This document shows, one piece after another, positions 26,968 through 37,643 of a stretch of DNA of 64,000 bases. The notes below the pieces were generated by a model. The model was not told the DNA's origin. It searched no databases and saw only the letters and a program-made list of their open reading frames with translations. The stretch comes from Capillidium heterosporum (Eukaryota > Entomophthoromycota > Entomophthoromycetes > Entomophthorales > Capillidiaceae). Positions within the stretch are counted from its first letter, which is position 1. Each line of letters opens with the position of its first letter. A program made the position numbers and the translations under genes. The DNA lies in contig WBMQ01000014.1 of the NCBI GenBank assembly GCA_016630905.1, positions 868,001-932,000 of the forward strand. Reading direction: 5' to 3'.

Positions 26968-27896
26968 TGTAAGGTCCAGGGAAATACCACTGGATCCAAC
27001 TAATGATGGCATCATATTGCGAACTAATGACGTGGTGGGTGAGGAAAGCAAAGCTAACACCCACCACTGCATTAGTAACAAAGGACTGGATTCTCTGGAG
27101 GGCAGGTCGAATCGCTAAGTAGAGGAGGTACACCATAAGGAATGCCCATACAACCATAGTCACATCCCAGTTCCAAGAGGGAATAGAGGGGACATACGAA
27201 GGCTTGGGTGCGGACTGGGGCTGGACTGGAGGGGCCCCATCAGGTGAAGGTTAGGAAGCAGCCAATGCTACCATATTGGGATCAAAGGTAGGGGTAGGCT
27301 GATAGGTTAACGTGGGCTCGAAAGGGTTGATTGTATTAGTAATATTAATTGCCCAGAGGAGGTGAGATCCAAGGGTGGCAAGAATTGTTAACAGGTAATA
27401 AGAGGTAGGGAGGACAGGGGGATTAGACCACATAGAAATACTATGCTGAAACAGGGAGATGAGTAAAGAGACAAGACTTTATTCAAAACTAAGAAGCAAA
27501 AGCAGGCTGTCGCAACAGCTATGGCTAGGAAGTGGGGTGAGTAACAGCTATTAGAAAATAGCAAGGTGGAACGTTGTCAAGATACAGGCTTTTAGTAGCA
27601 CCTCAGGGGTTTAAATATCCTTTCAGTATCTTGGCAATACTTGCTGAATATCCGAATCCCAATATCAGAATGCTATGCTGGTAATAACTAGGGTTCCTAA
27701 CTTATAGCCAAAGCTAAGAATATGGAAAAATAGTCAAGAATATCTAATAAGTAGAACAGATTTCTGTTCGAAACTAGATATAAATGGAAAGTAGAAAATC
27801 GAAGATTGGTAAGAGAAATAAAAAAAATGGTGTGGTATACCAAGAAAGTTGGTTGATGACCTCATAATAGGAATTGTAACAATCAAGGTTGTTACA
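26968..27896 (-). repeat. 3' LTR of the gypsy element
   Basis: 929 bp. Aligned by eye to 32530-33458 it shows 10 differences, all transitions, with no indel. It carries the same LTR-internal reading frames as the 5' LTR, including the same in-frame TAA at 27251-27253. Confidence 0.93.
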
Positions 27897-28181
27897 CTAT
27901 CTCCCACCTTTCCCTTCTTCATAGAGCTTCTTGGTCTTGCAGTGAGGATTTATCAAGTAATACTGGTCCACCTTTTCTTTGCAATTGTTGCAGTTCCAAG
28001 CTGGCACCCAAGAGTTTTCCACTTTGTCAAATCCTTTCCATTTGATCAAGAACCATAGCTTGTGGTAACGACTTTTGGCTGCTACGATTTTCTCAACTTC
28101 AAACTCTCCAGGGGGTAATGCTTCTAAGAGATCGATTGGGGGCTGTTCGGCGGGCTTCGGAGAAGGTGTCAGCTGGCTCAC
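27897..28181 (-). CDS. Integrase C-terminus with chromodomain
   Basis: A 94-residue open segment at the 3' end of pol. After a proline-rich lead (PSPKPAEQPP), residues ~27-75 form a chromodomain with the expected aromatic and acidic positions (FEVEKIV...WFLIKWKGF...NSWVPA). In this family the domain tethers integrase to histone marks and steers insertion into heterochromatin, which fits the position of this copy inside decayed repeats. The link to the upstream integrase frame is broken by stops around 28200-28335. The frame ends at the very start of the 3' LTR. Confidence 0.85.
   Translation of the reverse strand: MSQLTPSPKPAEQPPIDLLEALPPGEFEVEKIVAAKSRYHKLWFLIKWKGFDKVENSWVPAWNCNNCKEKVDQYYLINPHCKTKKLYEEGKGGR
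27900..27925 (-). promoter_or_regulatory. Polypurine tract
   Basis: The minus strand reads GAAGAAGGGAAAGGTGGGAG just before the 3' LTR, the expected position and composition of the plus-strand primer of an LTR retrotransposon. It overlaps the last codons of the chromodomain frame, whose TAG stop (27897-27899) abuts the LTR. Confidence 0.8.
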
Positions 28182-28334
28182 GTGGAAGATATTATGAACC
28201 TTGACAGTACTGGGCAGCTTTATTTTATAAACTAGCCTTGATTTTCATTCCAGAATCTGGTATGGCCCATAACATTTCCAGTCTAGTTTTTTCAAGGGTC
28301 TTTTGCTGCATAGGTTGGGAGCGTTAATTAGTAC

Positions 28335-28997
28335 CTAGTCTCCAGGCTTATAGACAGGTTCCTCCTGGTGACGTTGATCATAATATTTCTTATAGTACTC
28401 TTGGCTGTGCTCTAGGCATCCTTTAAGCTGAGCTTGAACAGTAGCAATCTGGCAGATTCGCTCTTCTGCAGATGGAATCTGCTCTTTATAGGGTTGGTAG
28501 GTATTGAACTCTAGGTGAAATCCATAATTGGAATAGAACGGAGAGGTACCTATGCTCTGATGATATGAGTTGTTATAAGCAAATTCGGCTAATGGCAGGA
28601 GTTGGGACCAATCATCCTGCTGATAGTTTACAAATCGTCTTAAGTAACCTTCAAGAGTGCAATTAGTTCTTTTGGTCTGACCATCTGTTTGGGGTCTAGC
28701 TGCTGTACTCAGCTTTAGGGTAATATTCAACAGTTTGCACACTTGGGACCAGAAAGCACTTACAAACTGGGGCCCTTGATCTGATACTACACTATGGGGG
28801 GTTCCATGCTTAGTGAAGACCTGATTAATAAATCTCTTAGCTGTCTCTTCTGCAGTGATGGATGACATTGGGATGAACAAAGTATATTTAGTCAGACAAT
28901 TGACAACTACTATGACATAATAGTAACCTTCTGAGCTGGGGAGCTCCCCAATAAAGTCGACTGTAAGCTCTGACCACGGCTTTGATAGTACTTCCAA
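28335..28997 (-). pseudogene. Integrase catalytic core, active-site Glu lost
   Basis: A 220-residue open segment of the Ty3/gypsy integrase. The first catalytic Asp is in TVDFIG and the second in VVSDQGPQF. The conserved DGQTE.N..LE segment reads DGQTKRTNCTLE, so the third catalytic residue Glu is Lys (a G-to-A change). The conserved D.LTK block reads VNCLTK, with Asp to Asn and a probable Arg to Cys. The spacing between the second Asp and the mutated position is normal for the family. The enzyme should be inactive; the segment ends at the YKPGD motif. Confidence 0.88.
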
Positions 28998-29029
28998 GGG
29001 TTGCAGTAATCCCGAACTTTTTGTATTCC

Positions 29030-29441
29030 TCTCGTGACAGCGTGCACAAACTAAGCAATTCTTTACATACTTCTCAATGTGGATCTTTAGTTGAGGCCAA
29101 AAGAACTTGCATCAAATCAGATCCCAGGTCTTCTTCCCTCCTCCATGGCTAGCAATTGGATGGTCATGCTTCAGAGCCATTACTTTTGCCTGTAGCTCTG
29201 AAGTAGGGACTACACAGTGATGGTTGAAATATAGTAGGTCATCATGTAATTCAAAGCCCTTTGGTACCCGTTCTTTTGCTTTCAATGCTAGGTAATATGG
29301 GTGAGTTTTGTGACTTTCCCTTATCCTTTTGAACAAGTCTGTAAGAGTACCTTTCTTAGAGAAGACGGCTCCTATAATGAACCTTTCAGGCCCTAAGAGG
29401 GTCGTAGTATTCACTAGGTCACGATACTTCAAGGCCTCCAC
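29030..29441 (-). pseudogene. Integrase N-terminal zinc-binding region
   Basis: The open part (29112-29441) ends with KHDHPIASHGGGKKTW, carrying the H...H half of the HHCC zinc finger. A TGA stop follows DLI where an Arg codon (CGA) is expected. The paired cysteines (NCLVCARC) are readable just beyond the stop, around 29040-29075. The stop is therefore a single C-to-T change in an otherwise aligned frame. Confidence 0.8.
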
Positions 29442-29534
29442 TAGGTCAGGTCTCCTACTTAGTGCATCAGGTAGGACTTGCTTACTACCAGGTCAGTAGG
29501 TAATGAAGAACCGGTACTAGGCTATGAGTTAACT

Positions 29535-30962
29535 CTAACAGAATTGTTGTGGGATCAGTTTCTGGGAAGTCTTGAAATATTCCAAGTTGCGGTGGTCTGA
29601 ATACACCACAACAGGATACTTACTACCAAGTAAGTACTGTTTCCAGTGGTCCAGGGCATCTAGAATAGCAAGGAGCTCTTTATCATATACTTCATAATTG
29701 ATCTGTGCAGCAATAAGCTTCCTAGCATGGTAGGCTACTGGTCTTAACCCTGTTCTATCCTGTTGGAGCAGCACTGCACCTAGCGCATAATTGCTGGCAT
29801 CTGTCTGGAGGAAGAACCATTCCTCTACGTTAGGGGTTTGTAGGACTGGGGCTGTACATACCAATTTTCTTAGCAACTCAAACGAATGCTTACACTTAGG
29901 AGTCCAGTTAAGTGTTTTTGACATGCCTGCCGTTAACGCTGTCAAGGGTAAAGCAATTTGAGAGTAGTTGGGTATGAAGTGGCATGAGTAATTCACAAAT
30001 CCTAGGAAAGATCTGACATCATTTTTTGTCTTTGGGCGACCCCAATCTAAGACAGCTTGTACTTTGTCTGTAGAGATTTGAACTCCCTTATTACTAATAA
30101 AGTAACCCAGAAACTCTGTTTCTGTTTGATGGAAGGTACACTTTTTGATCTTTAGGGGGAGCTGGTTGTTGTTGAAAATCTTCAATACAGTTTTGACATG
30201 CTGGACATGCTCCTCTAGAGTGTTGCTAAAGATTAGTATATCATCCAAGTATGCTGTAACAAATGTATCCAGGTAGGGGAACAGGAGCTTGTTCACCATG
30301 TTTTGAAAGGTCGCTGGAGTGTTAATCAAGCCAAAAGGCATAACTACCCATTCAAATTGACCATAGCGACATTTGAATGAGGTCTTCTACTCATGGCCCA
30401 GGGCAATTTGAATCTGATGGTATGCATTGGGAAGGTCAAGTTTTGTAAAATACTTTTTCCCTTTGATTCGATCCAACAGTTCTTCTACGTTTGGGATGGG
30501 GTACCAATTCTTAATTGTAATATTGTTTAGCATTCGGTAATCTACACATAAGCGTCAAGTACCATCTGACTTACCCACAAACAACAAAGGAGTGCACATC
30601 AGTGCCTTGCTTTCCTGTATGAATCCTTTGGCCAGTAAGTCATCAATGAATAGCTTCAACTCCTGCAATTGCTTTTCGGACATTGGGAACAGCTTGGGTG
30701 TTGGGAGTTTAGCATTAGGTATTAAGTTGATTGCATGATCATGTTTGGTGGGGACTCTCAGTCAGTTTTGATTTGAACTATCCCATACAAAGTGGAACTG
30801 ACGATACTCCTCAGGTAGAAGAGGGAGAGGATCATTGCTTCTAGTTACTGATTCGACTTCAGGTAGCAATGGAATGCTTATTGGTTCTTCTGGGGGAATT
30901 TCCAGTGAGTTAGGGTACTTATGGAGGCATTTGAACTTCTGGTCTTGGATATATAGGCTCTT
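29535..30962 (-). pseudogene. Reverse transcriptase and RNase H with premature stops
   Basis: Reading from 30962 leftward, one frame gives the linker and RT N-terminus (FIDDLLAKGFIQ...RLCVDYR.LN...YPIP...FTKLDL.NAYHQI), interrupted by four stops that replace Trp or Arg codons. The last is HE-stop-KTS for HEWKTS. From 30341 the frame is open for 268 residues: MPFGLINTPATFQ, the intact catalytic YLDDILIFS, FLGFVNY, then RNase H with TDASNYALGAVL, YDKELLAI and YSDHRNLEYF. RT palm and RNase H residues are intact here, so the damage is mainly nonsense. Confidence 0.92.
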
Positions 30963-31364
30963 CTAATCCCAATTAAAGGTAGGTTTTGTCTGGGTTATCC
31001 AAGGTAGTCCTAATATGAGTGGGAATGACATGTTTTGTAGACAAATAGGGTCGATTGTATAGGCTGATGGGGGGTTTCCCTTAGGTGATGATAACGAGAA
31101 GGAGACTGTGGCTCGCTTGGTACTAGGGCTTAAGAGTGACCCTGTCAATCCCTGAAGCTTGGGGCCAAAGGGGTCCAGTGTGGTAACTATTGATGTGGTG
31201 TCTACCAGCTTCTGGGAAATTAAATTGTAAGTGGCTCTAGTGTTAATTAAAGCAAAGGTGTGGAAAGGAACTTCCAGTGCTAGTGTTACAGGGAGGAGTA
31301 GATGTTGATAGGGACTAGGGACAAAAGAGGTTGCTTGTACTTCATAGGGGTCTAGCTTGCCCAA
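30963..31364 (-). pseudogene. Retropepsin-like protease, active site DTG changed to NTR
   Basis: A 133-residue open segment. The flap and core pattern of a retroviral-type aspartic protease is visible (ALINTRATYNLIS ... PLILGLPWI). The catalytic DTGA reads NTRA, that is Asp to Asn and Gly to Arg, both G-to-A changes. ILGLPW is the usual second signature. The frame differs from that of gag by one base, as expected for Gag-Pol expression by frameshifting. The start is arbitrary, because the segment is entered from upstream. Confidence 0.85.
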
Positions 31365-31429
31365 GGCCAGAAGTACAGGGCTTATTGAAAACTTGGTGCT
31401 ACCTTGTTATCATTACTCTTGGTGGGGCA

Positions 31430-32995
31430 TTCGGTAATATTATGGACATTGGAGGCGCAATAGAAGCAAAGGCTATTATCTTTATGTCTTTGAATCTCCT
31501 CCTGGAACAACTTGGATCAAGACTTTGGGAGCATTGCAAGAACCTTGGATCTGGTGTCCCCAGAGGTAGTGGCATGGCTGGAGCTTATGGTAGCAATGAC
31601 TTCAGATGGACTGTTATCTGGTAGGGCTTGCAAGTCTGCTACTTCGTATGTCTTTGGTGAGCTTGAAGAGAGACTGGGTTCCTGTTCTACACTTTCCTGG
31701 TTAGACAGTTGTGCGGTTTGAGTCATAGCCTCCAGTAAGGTTTTGGGAAATGGTAACAGGCGCATCTTTTCATACAAGGGTTGCTTGATACTCTTCAAGT
31801 ATAGGTCGATTTTCACTTGCTCATCATAAGGAGAAAGTTCAGCATATTCTAAGAATCTTAGGTTGAAATTGCTGGTCTTTTGGGCTCCTTGTCGAAGATC
31901 CAAGATCTTAGTGTACTCTTGTTCTGATGAACCAAAGAAGGTAAGAAAGCGTTTGGATACTTCTGCATAGGACAAGTTTTCCTGAGCAGTTACTCTGCCC
32001 ATATTTTGGCTCCACGAGTGGGCTGGGCCTGATATAGCAGCTAGCAAGTAAGTAATCTTATCCTCATCCCTAGTAATGGGAGGTTCTTGGGTATGAAAGT
32101 AGAGCCTAAGGTCTCGTAAGAAAGGAAGGATTAGGTGCTCTTCGCCATTGAACCGGGGGAATGGATGTTGCGCTACTGGAGGTTTGTGGATAACATTAAC
32201 CAGTTGAGTAGGATTAGCTTGAGTGAAGGTGGCTTGGTTAGCTACAGCACTCATAGCAGTGATGGCATTATCTTCCAGTATGATTTTTGTCGGTACAGTA
32301 GTCGTAGCTTCATTAACTGAGTTCATTCCTTGAACTTCAGCTAATTCTTCCACTTGTTTCTCTATACCAGAGACCAACTGGTTTTGGGTAACTTGATTAG
32401 AGGCAATCATTGGTAAGATATAGATGTGGTAGAGGCAAATTCCTAAGACAGTACATCCAGGGAGCAGGGCTGACAGAATCAGAGCATTGGAATGGGCTGG
32501 CATAGAGTCGGTTAGAGATCTTGACAAACTGTAAGGTCCAGGGAAATACCACTGGATCCAACTAATGATGGCATCATATTGCGAACTAATGACGTGGTGG
32601 GTGAGGAAAGCAAAGCTAATGCCCACCACTGCATTAGTAACAAAGGACTGGATTCTCTGGAGGGCAGGTCGAATCGCTAAGTAGAGGAGGTACACTATAA
32701 GGAATGCCCACATAACCATAGTCACATCCCAGTTCCAAGAGGGGATAGAGGGGACATACGAAGGCTTGGGTGCGGACTGGGGCTGGACTGGAGGGGCCCC
32801 ATCAGGTGAAGGTTAGGAAGCAGCCAATGCTACCATATTGGGATCAAAGGTAGGGGTAGGCTGATAGGTTAATGTGGGCTCGAAAGGGTTGATTGTATTA
32901 GTAATATTAATCGCCCAGAGGAGGTGAGATCCAAGGGTGGCAAGAATTGTTAACAGGTAATAAGAGGTAGGGAGGACAGGGGGATTAGACCACAT
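31430..32995 (-). pseudogene. Gag, open from within the 5' LTR
   Basis: The main open segment is 31517-32725 (402 codons). Residues ~195-330 are a retrotransposon Gag domain (FPRFNGEEHLILPFL...YLLAAISGPAHSW...). After a TGA at 31517 (probably from CGA) the same frame continues into a CCHC zinc knuckle, CFYC..NVHNITEC, at about 31435-31475. Upstream the frame crosses the LTR/internal boundary at 32530 and continues in the LTR to an ATG at 32995, broken only by a TAA at 32813-32815. The LTR-encoded part has hydrophobic segments (residues 4-18, 31-46 and, just inside the element, 81-107) that are unusual for Gag. The start could instead be a downstream Met, leaving the LTR part untranslated. Confidence 0.75.
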
Positions 32996-33458
32996 AGAAA
33001 TACTATGCTGAAACAGGGAGATGAGTAAAGAGACAAGACTTTATTCAAAACTAAGAAGCAAAAGCAGGCTGTCGCAACAGCTATGGCTAGGAAGTGGGGT
33101 GAGTAACAGCTATTAGAAAATGGCAAGGTGGAACGTTGTCAAGATACAGGCTTTTAGTAGCACCTCAGGGGTTTAAATATCCTTTCAGTATCTTGGCAAT
33201 ACTTGCTGAATATCCGAATCCCAATATCAGAATGCTATGCTGGTAATAACTGGGGTTCCTAACTTATAGCCAAAGCTAAGAATATGGAAAAATAGTCAAG
33301 AATATCTAATAAGTAGAACAGATTTCTGTTCGAAACTAGATATAAATGGAAAGTAGAAAATCGAAGATTGGTAAGAGAAATAAAAAAAATGGTGTGGTAT
33401 ACCAAGAAAGTTGGTTGATGACCTCATAATAGGAATTGTAACAATCAAGGTTGTTACA
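32530..33458 (-). repeat. 5' LTR of the gypsy element
   Basis: 929 bp, TGTAA...TTACA, the partner of 26968-27896. On the coding strand it ends ...GGACCTTACA and is followed by internal sequence GTTTGTCAAGATCTC. That does not start with the common tRNA-complementary TGG, so the primer is unclear. Confidence 0.93.
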
Positions 33459-33463
33459 CTAAA

Positions 33464-33893
33464 GACAAGTCACCTATATAAGGCCTATAGTAAACTTAGT
33501 AGTATATCAAGTAATTATTAAATAAATATATTAAATATTAAATATTTTTCTTTTGCTATTAGTATAGTATAGACTTTCTGTATAGTATAATTAAAAACTA
33601 ATAATTTGCATTTTTCTAAGATTAAAAGTTGTATTAATCTAACTTAAATCAATAATCTAAACTAAACCAAATCTGAAAACTTAAGCTAAATAATAGATTT
33701 GATTATATTTCTTAGTTTTATAGCTATAATTAAAGTAGTCCTATTTGCTTATCACCTATAGATTAAACTTTAAGCATAATTATCCTTTTTATATAATTTT
33801 TATATTAACTTCCTTAGCTTTTATAGAGTATTAGCTACTATTACTACCTAGTTAATTTTTACTAATAAGTATTCTTAATAGATATTTTCCAAC
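33464..33893. repeat. Right half of the split family-B LTR
   Basis: Continuation of the LTR broken by the gypsy insertion (see 26740-26967), ending ATATTTTCCAACA. Immediately after it, ATAGCTAATTAAAAAGATTTCCTTATA is the terminal piece of a family-A copy. Confidence 0.7.
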
Positions 33894-35118
33894 AATAGCT
33901 AATTAAAAAGATTTCCTTATAATTATATATATTTTTATACTTTAATTAATTATTAGTTTATTAATATATTTAAAAATAGTTTTTTGTTAAGGATATAGGC
34001 TTATTTTAAACTATATACTATTGATTAATATCTTTTTATTAATACTAAATCCTTTTTTTAATACTAATTAAGCATTTAATCTAGTAGTGAGTATTTATAA
34101 TTAATCTTTATATTATCTAAAGTATTAATAATTATTGTTAACCTAGCTTTTAGACTAAGTTGGATATTAAAGATTAGAATATTTATTTTTTATAAAAAAC
34201 ATATAATTTTGCTATTGCTAAACAAAATATTTTAGAATTATACAGTTACCTATTTGTTTTTATGCTTTAAAATACTTACTATTTATTAGTATATATTTTA
34301 ACTAATAATAAAGTTACTTAAATTGCCTAAGGCTGATTTTTTATTAAAAAGGTAGGTTTAAAGTTTTAGATTTAATTTTAAATTCTTTAATAGTTAATCT
34401 ATAAAGAAAGTAAGTCTAAAATGTAAAGGTAAATAGTAGTAATTAAAATAATGACTTTCCAGTTTATTAAAAAAAGAGTTTATTAACAAGTCTTTAAAGT
34501 ATACCTTATTTTAGATCTACTATATAAGAAGAAAATAAAAAAGAACAAAAAAAAGAAAAAGAGAAAAAAAGAAAAAGAAAAATATACTATTAAACTAAAA
34601 GAAATAAATAAGAAAACAAAAAGGATAGTAAAGTAATAAAAAGAAAAAAAAGAGTTTTTAAGTTAGCTTATCAAAATTATTTAAGACTTTTTTTAAGTTT
34701 GCTCTAATTATAGATTAAGTTTAGATTAGGTTTATTATAATGTTTTAAAGGTTCTTAGCTAGAAGTATTGCAAAAATAAAGTTTTTATATTAGGTTTAAT
34801 TATAGAGCAGTTGCTGTATCTATATTAATCAGTCTATAACATAATATATATATTACATTTTATACTAAAAGACTTACCAAATTTGGCTAAATCCACTTAA
34901 CTAAAAGTCTAAGCTAGTAGTCAAATATTTAGTAAAGGTAACTAGCCAATATTATATATAGCTATAGCTTATATAGACTTATATTAAAGTAGTACTATAT
35001 TAAAATTTAAATAATAAAGAATTTTATTTAAAATAGTAAAATATAAAGAATAGTATAGATATTTAAATAAAGCAGTGTAGAAAAGAATAGAAAATTAACT
35101 AAAAAGTATATTACTAAT
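33894..35118. repeat. AT-rich repeat debris
   Basis: Holds the end of a family-A copy (33894-33925), the unclassified repeat shared with 6140-6450 (34170-34500), an A-rich run near 34530-34650, and a family-D remnant at about 34790-34960. No gene seen. Confidence 0.45.
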
Positions 35119-36028
35119 TGTTGGCTGGTCGCCCTCGCTGAGTGTTTGACCACTGGCTCAGACTTCCAGTCAAGTAGGTTCAGCCGAACTTGGTGAGTCC
35201 TTCGGCATGGGACGTGACATGTGTATCGTGTTGTGGGCTGACTAATATAGATGTGGCAACTGCCCTACAATTAAATCCAATATAAAAGCTTTATTCTTGC
35301 AACACTTCTGGTTAGGAACCCTTAAAACATTATAATCAACCTAACCCAAACTTAATCTACAATTAGGGTGAACTTAAAAGAAAGGTCCCAAACAATTCTG
35401 ATAAACCGACTCAGAAACTCTCTTTTCCTCTATTGATGAAAGTGATCCAGAAACTCTTTTTCTTTCCCTCTTGTTCTTTCACCGTCCTTTTTGTCCTCCT
35501 ATCTGTTTCTTCTTGTTTGGTGGTCTGTTTCCCGTTTTTGTCCTCTTCTTATCCTCTCTCTCTTTTCTCTCTCTGTCTGTCTTTTCTCTCTGTCTCTTCC
35601 CCTCTCTGTCCCTTCTCTCTGTCTTCCTTTGTCCTCCTTATATAGTAGATCCGAAACAAGGCATAATTTGGAGGCTTGTCAGTGAACTCTTTTCTTAATG
35701 AACCGGAGAGTCACTATTCTAATTACTGCTGTCTGCCTCCGCATTTTGGATTCACTTTTTCTGCAAGTCAACCATCAGAGAAATCCAGCATTAAGTCCGA
35801 AATCCCAAACTTACCTTCTCAATAAAAATCGGTCTTAGGTAATTTGAGCACTTTGCTATTAGTTAGAATATATACTAATGAATGGTAGGTATTTCAAAGC
35901 GCAGGGATGAATATGTAACTGTATCATCCCAAAATGCTCTGTCCAGTAGTAGCCAAATCGTAGGTTTCTTATGAAAAATTAATGTTCCAATGTTCGACAC
36001 CCAACTTAGCCTGAGAGCTAAGTTGACA
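35119..36028. repeat. Family-D solo LTR, well preserved, TSD CTAAT
   Basis: A 910-bp LTR from TGTTGGCTGGTCGCC to AGCTAAGTTGACA. Flanks CTAAT lie at 35114-35118 and 36029-36033. It contains TATAAAAGC near 35282 and a long pyrimidine-rich tract (about 35440-35640) that yields only low-complexity spurious frames. Near its end is a perfect 8-bp inverted repeat AACTTAGC/GCTAAGTT (36003-36010 and 36017-36024). It is GC-richer than all other D copies, so it is recent. Confidence 0.88.
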
Positions 36029-36099
36029 CTAATTATTGCTTTATATTCCTTACAATTATTATAAAATAACTTAGCTTTTTTATATTAACTATTGTAGTT

Positions 36100-37300
36100 A
36101 TTACTATTAATATTATTAGTAAATTTAGTTTTAATAGCTTTATATAGTATATTTTAAGTTTTGGTTTGAGTTTAGTTAATATACTTTCTAATAGTATTGA
36201 AAAAATACTTAATAGGATTTAGAAATGAAGAATATAAAGGTAAAAATTTTAATAATACTTTAAAGCATTTTAGAAGTTTAGGTTTTTAGTATAAAAGTAA
36301 TATATAAATACATTATCTAAAAGAATGATACCTTTAGCAAAATGGATCAAAATTTTAAAAATGTAGTTTTAAATCTACTTTTTAGATATTGTATTAACTT
36401 TTCTATTTTTAAGTATGTTAATATAATTATTTTAGTATTAGCCTTTAAAAGAAATTATAAAGATAATATAAATTAAACTTAACTTATTTTACTTATTAAT
36501 ACTAGCTTGTTTTTTACTTAATACCTAAGTATAGTATACAATTTTCTTTAAAGTAAAGGTATATTTATCCAAGTAGTAAATATTTTATTTAAGTATATTA
36601 TAATTAAAATTAGGTAAAATTAAACTATAGATTTTAAATTTTTTACTTATTCTAAGTATCTAGTATTTTTGGAGTAACTTTTCATATATATTTATATCTT
36701 ACTAAGATATTTAAAATAGTTTTTTTAATAGCTATCTTTTTATACTTATTATAATATTTTTATTAAGGTTGCAAATAGTTGTATAATACTTTTCTTTATT
36801 ATATTCTTTTTTTAATAGCCTTTTTATAGATATATAGTAAAAAGATTAATTTGTTTTTTTTAATTATAAATAGCCTTTTAATTATGGAATTCCTAAATTA
36901 ATATTTAACTTTAATTTTATCTTTATACTTAATATTATAAATTGTTTTTAAAATTTATTAAATCTTTTACTTATTTGTACTTTAGTAAACTTATAACTAG
37001 TTTTATTTTATCAAATAATATCTTTTTCATCTTTAATTAGGTATTTATACTTTTTCAACTTAGTTTTTACTTTGGCCTTTTTTACTTAGCTTTTTGCTTT
37101 GCTAGCTTTTTTATAAGTTTGATTTTTTGTTATAAATTATCCTATTTTTTATATAACTAACTGAATTAAAGTATTGTTATTTTCAAATTTACTAGATAGG
37201 CTAGCTAAGTAACTTTGTATTTGTTTTAGACTTATCTTATTTAGATTAGAAAATCTGTTTAAATTTATGTTTTTATTTCTGTCTAAATAAAAATTATTTA
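36100..37300 (-). pseudogene. Tc1/mariner-type transposase relic
   Basis: On the minus strand, 36313-36335 reads GIILLDN (second catalytic Asp). About 33 codons further on, 36181-36251 reads LPLYSSFLNPIKYFF, the hallmark LPPYSP.LNPIE..F motif of IS630/Tc1/mariner transposases with the last Glu changed to Lys. The spacing fits the DD34-type active site. Upstream, a helix-turn-helix-like stretch can only be guessed at. Frames are full of stops, so it is dead. No terminal inverted repeats were found by eye. Confidence 0.65.
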
Positions 37301-37643
37301 AATAAATAATCTATTAAAAGTATTATTACTACTACTTTTTTAATTTATAGCATTTTTTAAATATAAGTTTAAAGATGTATTTGTTAAAATAAGTTTTTTA
37401 GCAATTAGATTTTAATTTAAGTTTATTTTTAAATTAAAAATAAATTAGTATTTTGTTTTAATAAAGTTATATAAATATATAGCCTTTAGCTTTATAATTT
37501 ATATTTTTACTCAAACTATTAATAGTATTTAGATAAAAGTAAACTAACTTAAATTTATTTAAGCTTAAATTACTTATTTTTTCAAAGTAATGCAAATAAT
37601 TACTTAAAATAAACTTAGCTTATAAATAAGATTATTTTAATTA

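Larger units (their letters stand above)
26968..33458 (-). mobile_element. Full-length Ty3/gypsy chromovirus-type retrotransposon, TSD CTAAA
   Basis: A 6.49-kb element transcribed on the minus strand. It has two 929-bp LTRs (TGTAA...TTACA), 5-bp flanks CTAAA at 26963-26967 and 33459-33463, and the domain order Gag, zinc knuckle, protease, reverse transcriptase, RNase H, integrase, chromodomain. The order and the chromodomain place it among chromoviruses. It is structurally complete but dead: stops interrupt gag and pol, protease and integrase have lost catalytic residues, and every lesion I checked is explainable by a C:G to T:A transition. Its GC content is far above the surrounding relics, so it is the youngest insertion in the window. 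Confidence 0.93.

Noticed and set aside
27849-28058. Plus-strand frame within the gypsy element
   Set aside because: Antisense to the chromodomain coding segment and partly in the LTR.
32813-32815. TAA in Gag read as evidence of an alternative genetic code
   Set aside because: Host genes use TAA as a normal terminator (14-3-3, MOSC and Rab6 all end in TAA), and other lesions in the element are transition-type.
35433-35698. Overlapping Leu/Ser/Phe-rich open frames
   Set aside because: They fall in the pyrimidine-rich tract of a family-D LTR, are low complexity in all three frames, and have no counterpart intact in other copies.
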